Shown here: positions 58,127 to 64,000 of the stretch, piece after piece
Numbering within the stretch: position 1 is the stretch's first letter
Layout: every line of letters begins with the position of its first letter
From: Paramyrothecium sp. XJ0827
Taxonomy: Eukaryota; Ascomycota; Sordariomycetes; Hypocreales; Stachybotryaceae
Direction: 5' to 3'
Assembly: GCA_020881915.1 (NCBI GenBank)
Contig: JAJFPB010000001.1
Coordinates: 4,216,001 to 4,280,000 of the forward strand
Length of the DNA: 64,000 bases
The notes under the pieces: model-generated
Told to the model about the DNA's origin: nothing
The model's input: only the letters and a program-made list of their open reading frames with translations
Database searches by the model: none
Translations under genes and position numbers: made by a program

Positions 58127-61009
58127 CACGACAGTAACAAGAGAAAAACCAAGTTTCTTGATGGCAGGTGATGATCAATGTGCAAGAACCTCACTGCGTT
58201 GAGACGGACCAACGCAACGAGCGATACCTCAATTCTTTGGAGCACAGGATGAGGCTCTTTTCTCTCTTACAAAACTTACCGTACACTGAGATATCCGCAG
58301 ATGGTGCAATTGGGCCCGGTGGGGTAACTATCCATTCCCGTGGGCAAGCCCGAACATCTCATTGCTCACCCCAACTCATGGACTGGAAACCACGAGCGTC
58401 CATTCACGAGAAATGATCTCAGGGTAATTGTAGGAAGACCATGGGGCAATGCTATGCCGTGTAAAACACAGTATTTGCATCCTCGGAGAATGGAACAAAG
58501 GTAGAGCCATCAACGGCTACACAGCTGAGGTCCTGTACCAAGCGGCTGGCAAAATGAGGACTTACTAAAAGAAGGTACTGTACCGAGCGGCCACCCCTAG
58601 CTAAAATTCCTTTTCAAGATTTCATATAGAAAAAATCAAAAAATAAATATATACAAGGTCAACAATCATAAGACTTATTTCTTAGAAATTTTGTAGATAT
58701 TTCAAAGCTTTTAAAGATCATCAGCTATTAATTACTAGATTTGCATTTGGCGGTCCGCGGTTTTTTGCTCGCCGCTTGTGTAAGGTACCTTAGGAACTCT
58801 TGATGCTTACCTTAGTCATGAGAGTGGCTTTCAAGAACAGCGTCGTTGAACCGGGAATCGCGCCGTAGGTAAATTAAACATGCGGCACATTCACAGACCA
58901 GGCCGCTTCCCTTGCGTTGGGCTAGAAATTACTTTTATCATAGTTGTGAGAAGCAGGGTCTTACAGTAAGGTACATAAAAAAAGAAAACATCATGGAGCT
59001 CGAGATGAAAGCAAGAAATGATGCGAATGACAGGTCCTATTCAACGACCCTGTGCAGCTGCGAGACGCAGAGAATGGGGAAACGAAAGGCAAGGATCTCG
59101 TGCGAAGCTGAAAAGCTAGGAAAAGCATGAGCCGGATCCGAGGTTTCACGTTTCGCTGCTTTGTGCTGCCACCTTGTTCCATGTGCTCATTTTTTGTGCA
59201 AAGCCACCTAACACATGGAAGAAAATACGAGTGCTTGGCACATCGTCGAAAACTGCGAAAAAAAATTGCCACGGTCTCCTACTATCTATCACCGTATCCA
59301 GTTCTTTTCTTTCAAGGCGCATGATGTCGGTGCCACCCGACCTCGTGTAGAGATGGAGTGGGCATCTCTGGCCAAGGCAACCTTACAATTATCACCTTGG
59401 TTAAGGTGTGCCGTCGAAGTCGCATCCGCCGCTTCTCAACAAGGGCCTCGTATTCATGCACCAAAAACCGCCTGTCGTATCCACACAAGGTGGGAAGCTA
59501 GGGAGATCAGCTATCCGTGTACGGCGGAGCACAATTGTTGAATTGCACTACTCTAGGCAGTTGAGCTTGCACATTCTCTGGGCTGCCCCAAAGCTCTTCC
59601 TGGGGGTCGGGCAGTCTCATTCGCTGGAATGTCATGCTAGGCGACCGGTTCCAAGCCCAGCTTCGGCTCACGGGGCGCTGCCGGTCGACGATGCGTGCCT
59701 CTGGGCGACTCGCTGCTTCACCAGGAACTCGGCGCGCTCTGGCCACATCCAAAGTTTACCATCCATCCACACAGCGTGGCATCAATGGCTGCTTGTTCCA
59801 GAACCATCCATCTGGTGGCACCGAGATGCATAGCCCTCCGTGGTGTCTGCACATTTCCCTCCCCCTCCTGCCGACGCCGATGCGATCGATCGTCCCATTC
59901 GTCAAACGACAAGGGTATGCTCTCCGCGAGATTTGACCAAGGGGGTCGCCTTCTTGGCTCGGTTCTGCATAAACATCTGACTGGGAAAAATTCCTGGCCT
60001 GGTGCCCCATCTCCTCCACACCAACAAGGTTGGTGGCTTGCTTTTCCCGGTCTCCCCCTTAGCCCCTGAGACATCTTGGCCAATTGCCAGTGCAACCAAT
60101 CGACTTGGATGGCAACCAGCGTTAGCGTCCGCGAAGAGGCCCCCAGCGACTGGACCGGCTTGGAACGTCATCTGGACCAGGGGGAAACGGGAAGAGTGAG
60201 TACTGTGGTAGAATGGATGCTGGGCGAAACAGGGGAGGACAAAGATCTGCTTTGCTGGCTGTCTGGTTCAACCACAGACTGTGCAGTATGTACACAAGCT
60301 CCCTCGGTACTGCAGAGCCTGAAAGAACCCAGATCATGCCCGGAGATCTCACGAGCTTTCTGAGGAATCGTGAGCCTTGAAAGGAGAAAAGCCTTTCAAT
60401 AGGCGCAAACGCTTCACACGGATGTGTCGCCCTTTGAGAAACCTTGGACGGGTGCCACACCCCAAAATGGGACGATTAAATTGTGCCTCCTTGATCGTGG
60501 CTTTAGGTAATTAAAATTGCCCATGTCGGCGCTTCCCCAGACACGCCGATCTGCAGCCCGGCAACTCTGCCCAGCGAGCCAGCCAGCTTGCGCCGTGCAG
60601 TGCTGGACCGCTCGCATTGACACTTGTTTGGACTGCGCGCTCCGACCACCCGAGACGCCCAACCCAAATAACATTGGCCTGCTGATGGAGCCCGTCGTGG
60701 GTCCCCCTTGGTGCCACGCCTCTCTGAATGGGACGACACGGCAGAGGCAGAAGCAGAGGCAAAAGGTGAGATAGCGTGGTCCACCCCATGCCCCAGACTT
60801 TCCGTCCGTCCTGGATCTCTTTTAAAGGCACGGGCTCTCGCGTTCCATTTCCATCTCGCCCTTCCCTTCTTCCCTCGACCAGCATCTCTCTCGTTTGCAC
60901 GCTCTTTCCAACGTCCATCTTGCTTCAACACGCTCGCTGTCTTCCCAGACAACCAAAGCCTTTAATTCGAACATAATCCTTCCGTTCCGGACCTTTTAAT
61001 ACAACCAAG
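58127..61009. promoter_or_regulatory. long gene-free region upstream of the GPI-protein gene
   Basis: In this 2.9-kb region I find no convincing gene. A TA-rich patch lies at about 58600-58740. An AAGGTACCTT palindrome is near 58784. The last 170 bases are pyrimidine-rich (about 60835-60960), as in leaders of strongly expressed fungal genes. Open frames on both strands between 59400 and 60970 overlap each other and lack motifs. It could be a long regulated promoter or contain a non-coding transcript. Confidence 0.5.
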
Positions 61010-61681
61010 ATGCGTTTCTCCGTCGCTGTTGCTCTGGCTGGCGCTGCCGTCGCCGCTGCCCAGTCCGGCACCACCAGCGTGTCTGGTGCCCCTTCCCAGA
61101 CCCTGTCCCTGGACCCCGTTCAGTCTTCCATGTACGCCTGCGTTAACGCTTGCGACGACGGTGACGTCGAGTGCCAGTCTCACTGCATTGCTGTAAGTTT
61201 TCCTTCCATAGAGCGAGCGCACCTTGTCTCGCGGGCGACGCGTGCTAACTGCCCTTTGCAGGTCCCTGCCCCCAACGAGGACCAGGTCAACGAGACCACC
61301 AAGTGCATGGCCGAGTGCGAGCAGGGTGACGGCACCGAGGCCCAGACTGCCCGCTACGCCGCTTGCCAGCAGGCCTGCATCACCGAGCACTTCTACGTGG
61401 TCTCGGAGGGCACCCCTTCCGCCACCGGCGCCCCCAGCAACGGCAACGGCAACGGCAGCGGCAACTCTGGCAACAACGAGAGCAACAGCTCCGGTGGTGC
61501 CAGCCCTACCCAGTCTGGCGACAACAACGATGACGAGAACCCTTCCCAGACCTCTGGCAGCCCCACCAGCTCTGGCACCGGCGCTTCTGATGCTACTGAG
61601 TCCCCCGATAGCGGTGCCTCCGCCCTGGTCGGCTCCTCCGCCGCCTTCTTCGGCCTGGTGGCTGCTTTCTTCGCTCTGTAA
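61010..61681 (+). CDS. secreted Cys-rich GPI-anchored protein
   Basis: This is a predicted 200-residue surface protein with exons 61010-61192 and 61262-61681; the intron has a GTGCTAAC branch site. A signal peptide of about 17 residues (MRFSVAVALAGAAVAAA) is followed by a domain with eight cysteines arranged as four CxxxC pairs (CVNAC, CQSHC, CMAEC, CQQAC). Then comes a Ser/Thr/Gly/Asn-rich stalk with Asn-Gly repeats. A hydrophobic C-terminus (ALVGSSAAFFGLVAAFFAL) looks like a GPI-attachment signal. Codons end mostly in C, and the leader is pyrimidine-rich, so expression is probably high. The spacing does not match the CFEM domain. I do not recognise a named family. Confidence 0.85.
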   Translation: MRFSVAVALAGAAVAAAQSGTTSVSGAPSQTLSLDPVQSSMYACVNACDDGDVECQSHCIAVSFPSIERAHLVSRATRANCPLQVPAPNEDQVNETTKCMAECEQGDGTEAQTARYAACQQACITEHFYVVSEGTPSATGAPSNGNGNGSGNSGNNESNSSGGASPTQSGDNNDDENPSQTSGSPTSSGTGASDATESPDSGASALVGSSAAFFGLVAAFFAL

Positions 61682-63839
61682 GCTTTGATTAGCACCGGAG
61701 TTTGAAAGTGTGGGCAAGATATGAGACGTTACGATGTACCAGACGATGGTTAAAAACCTCAGGACGTCGACCCACGACCGTGGCGGTTGATGGGAATGGG
61801 AGTCTGGAGTTGAATAATAATGACCTCTTTGCGAACAACAAGCGCAAGTTTATCAATTCTTCTGTCTATTTAGCCAGATAGTAGTAATCAATTACAAACG
61901 GACAATGCCTTCCACAAAAATTACACCATGTCGCTTGTGACGAAACAAACATCTTTGCCTTGACTGTTGGATCAGAGTTCGTCATGCTCCAGACGTCAGG
62001 CAGTTTTCCGGAGCTGATTCGGGCGACGTGGAAAGACGAACTTGCACTGATTGGGGAACGAGCGTGTTGTGTGATAGGCCAATTGGGCACGGGCACCACA
62101 CCATCAGCAGGATGCTGTGGAGAGCAAACAATGGCTCCCAGACGAGTTTATTGAAACATTGCACGGACAATATTTAGCAATTGAAGCTGTACAACTTGCC
62201 AAGTCGCAGAACATAAGAGATGAATGTGGTAATTACAGTACCATTATTGAACGTCAAATGCTTACGAGTGGTGTGTGCGCCTTTGTTTGCGACTCAAGTA
62301 GCCATCGTATTATGGCAGGTCAACTCTAGCACGCATCTATGGTCAATGCTTGAAGATGAGCTGAACTGGGCCGAGCTGAGCTGAGCTGAGCTGCCGCAGG
62401 GCTCGGTTGTAGATGTCGCGACATAGTTCTGCCGCTCAGTGCACTTTGCAGAGCCATCATAGACACAGCAGTGCAATTGCTCGTCAAGGGTGCGTATGTT
62501 TGCCTTTCATGCCTGTGAACCCCTAAAGAGAACAATCTGGCCTTTCCCCCACGAGATAGCCGGTACCTTGCACCGAGCTTGGCACCCGATGCTGCGCCAT
62601 CAGGCCTTCCGCCGAGGCCGCGCCGCCATTATTGGTCTCCGACGCTGACATCGACAGGCAGAACCATGTTTGCCTTTGTGCGTGGGTATCTAGACCTGAC
62701 CAGGTGGCTTCTGCTTTCTACCTAGGTATTTCGTAGGCGGGATCCCTGAATCATGACACGTTGACACCATTACCGTCCAGTCCGCTCATGTAAGCTCCCT
62801 GCCGAGAGCAGCATCATGTCCACAGATTTGATTGTCTCTGCCGGGCTTCTGGAGTCTTCCATCAACTGCCCGGTGTGGTATGGTGCCTTGTGCCTTGTGC
62901 ACCCTTTGGCATGGCTGTTCCTCGTCTGAGGCCCTCTAGTTCAAATATGGGCGAAAAGAACAGCCCGGCGACAACCCCTAGTTCCGTCAGCGGGTCCAGG
63001 ACCACACGGTCGCTGTAACAAGGAGTTTCTTACTGGCTCGAAACGCACCCGTTCCGCAATGCCATGTGCTGCAAGAACGACCGATGAGGCGGGCCAGCCC
63101 CTCCCCAGTGTTGGTAATTGTCCGCCACCAGGTACCGTCACAGTTCGCTATCGGGGCTTCTAGCCGCGGCCGACACTCTAGCAACCTTACGTTATTCAGG
63201 CGGGCGTCTGGGGCCAGATGTCAATTGCATTCCGATCATTGGAACTTTCAGTGGCATGTGCTTGTGCAATTCTATCAGCCGGAAAGGCGACCTCTGTCGC
63301 GCAATTCCTTCTGCGACTTATTGTCGGCTTCGTCACATCCTGACCTGTCCCACTTGTACCGAAGACACAAGACTAAAAGTACCCCTCATGTAGTCGAGAT
63401 GTACCCTGTCGTGGTTGGCCTGCTGGCCCCGGTGAATGGGAGGAACCTTGGGGAACCTCTGGCAACCATGGCTTGCCTGGGAGCTTCTCTGGCCGCTGCA
63501 AACACTAGTGCGGCCCCCGCATCGCCTCCTACCTTACCACCTGCTACCTTGCAACTCCGAAATTTTTGGGGGACGTTACCCTGAGCTTCCCCTACAAGCA
63601 TCTACGTGTCCTCAAAAGACGGCCGAGCTCCTCCACTTCTAAAGCCGCCACCATCTCACCACCTCACCTTTCCCTCTCTCTCTTCACTCTTGGGTTCCCT
63701 TCCTCGAGCGCTGGGCTTTTCCGAATTGTCATCTTCGACTACCCTACTCACATCTTTCGCTGTTGACCTAATCTGCGCCGTGCGCTTGGTCTACTCTTTA
63801 CAGCACTGTTGAAGCTTCCCAAACCCTCCACAAGGCAAA
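61682..63839. promoter_or_regulatory. gene-free region before the right-edge gene
   Basis: This 2.2-kb region contains a short GAGCT repeat (about 62373-62392), a perfect TACCTAGGTA at 62719-62728, and a pyrimidine-rich leader at about 63640-63800. Open frames at 63066-63584 and nearby have no recognised family. I see no gene. Confidence 0.5.
62373..62392. repeat. (GAGCT)4 short tandem repeat
   Basis: About four perfect copies of the five-base unit GAGCT lie in intergenic DNA. Confidence 0.75.
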
Positions 63840-64000
63840 ATGAAGTTTAACGCCGTTGCTGCCGCAGCCTCGGCTGCCCTCCTCGCTGGCGTCGCCCACG
63901 CCGAGGAAGCCGCGGAGGCCGCTGCCGCTCCCGAGCTTACCAACTTCACTGTGAGTGCCGCCGCTCGCTGATTTCCCCAGCTATCCGTGTCGCCGATGGA
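63840..64000 (+). CDS. secretory protein, first exon only; possibly calnexin
   Basis: The first exon (63840-63950, 37 codons) encodes a signal peptide, MKFNAVAAAASAALLAGVAHA, then an Ala/Glu-rich stretch ending PELTNFT, and stops at a GTGAGT donor. The rest lies beyond the window. A long pyrimidine-rich leader and C-ending codons suggest high expression. The start resembles fungal calnexins, in which a short acidic stretch precedes a Thr/Pro-rich segment, but 37 residues cannot prove this; another ER or secreted protein is possible. Confidence 0.5.

Noticed and set aside
59408..60460. Several overlapping frames on both strands
   Set aside because: They overlap mutually and have no splice links or domain traits; they are more likely chance frames in GC-rich intergenic DNA.

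Overview
This window is chromosomal DNA of a filamentous ascomycete (Pezizomycotina). The genes have many short introns of about 45-170 nt with GT(A/G)AGT-like donors and CTAAC-type branch sites, and coding exons are GC-rich. The proteins look like those of Sordariomycetes, probably Hypocreales, but I cannot fix the genus from sequence alone. Exon coordinates come from hand-matching splice sites to protein families. Every spliced model given keeps its frame and has a length divisible by three.

Layout. Positions 1-6100 form a gene-poor, TA-rich flank. It holds decayed coding remnants and a pectate lyase gene broken by two frameshifts but with both introns intact. From about 6100 a dense block begins: an F-box protein (-), a Sel1-repeat protein (-), a five-CCCH zinc-finger protein (-) facing THO complex subunit 7 (+), tubulin cofactor A (-), cohesin RAD21/SCC1 (-), the Golgi Ca/Mn pump PMR1 (+), COG4 (+), SUA5 (+), COPI zeta RET3 (-) facing MCM4 (+), a HET-domain protein (-), a cystathionine gamma-synthase-like enzyme (-), VTC4 (-) facing RMT2 (+), hexokinase (-) facing OST1 (+), a tiny His-rich protein (+), a PIL1/LSP1 eisosome protein (+), tRNA-Ser(AGA) (+), inorganic pyrophosphatase (+), mitochondrial ribosomal protein mL53/MRPL44 (-) facing SEC20 (+), the methionine-salvage enzyme MDE1 (-), a Cys-rich GPI-anchored protein (+) and, cut by the right edge, the first exon of a secretory protein that may be calnexin (+).

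Functional themes. There is no obvious biosynthetic cluster. Several genes act in the early secretory pathway (PMR1, COG4, RET3, OST1, SEC20, perhaps calnexin), but this may be chance. The CCCH protein and THO7 share a 412-bp divergent promoter and both probably act in nuclear mRNA maturation or export. Polyphosphate and pyrophosphate metabolism is represented by VTC4 and IPP1.

Most interesting points: (1) SUA5 and the pyrophosphatase each have an in-frame, Arg-rich N-terminal extension without acidic residues upstream of the conventional start, suggesting mitochondrial isoforms from single genes; (2) the nearly intact frameshifted pectate lyase; (3) a dispersed intergenic TACCTAGGTA-type motif; (4) a GC-AG first intron in the CCCH gene; (5) an RMT2 last intron whose retention would give a different, longer C-terminus. 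I found no convincing new multi-gene system.
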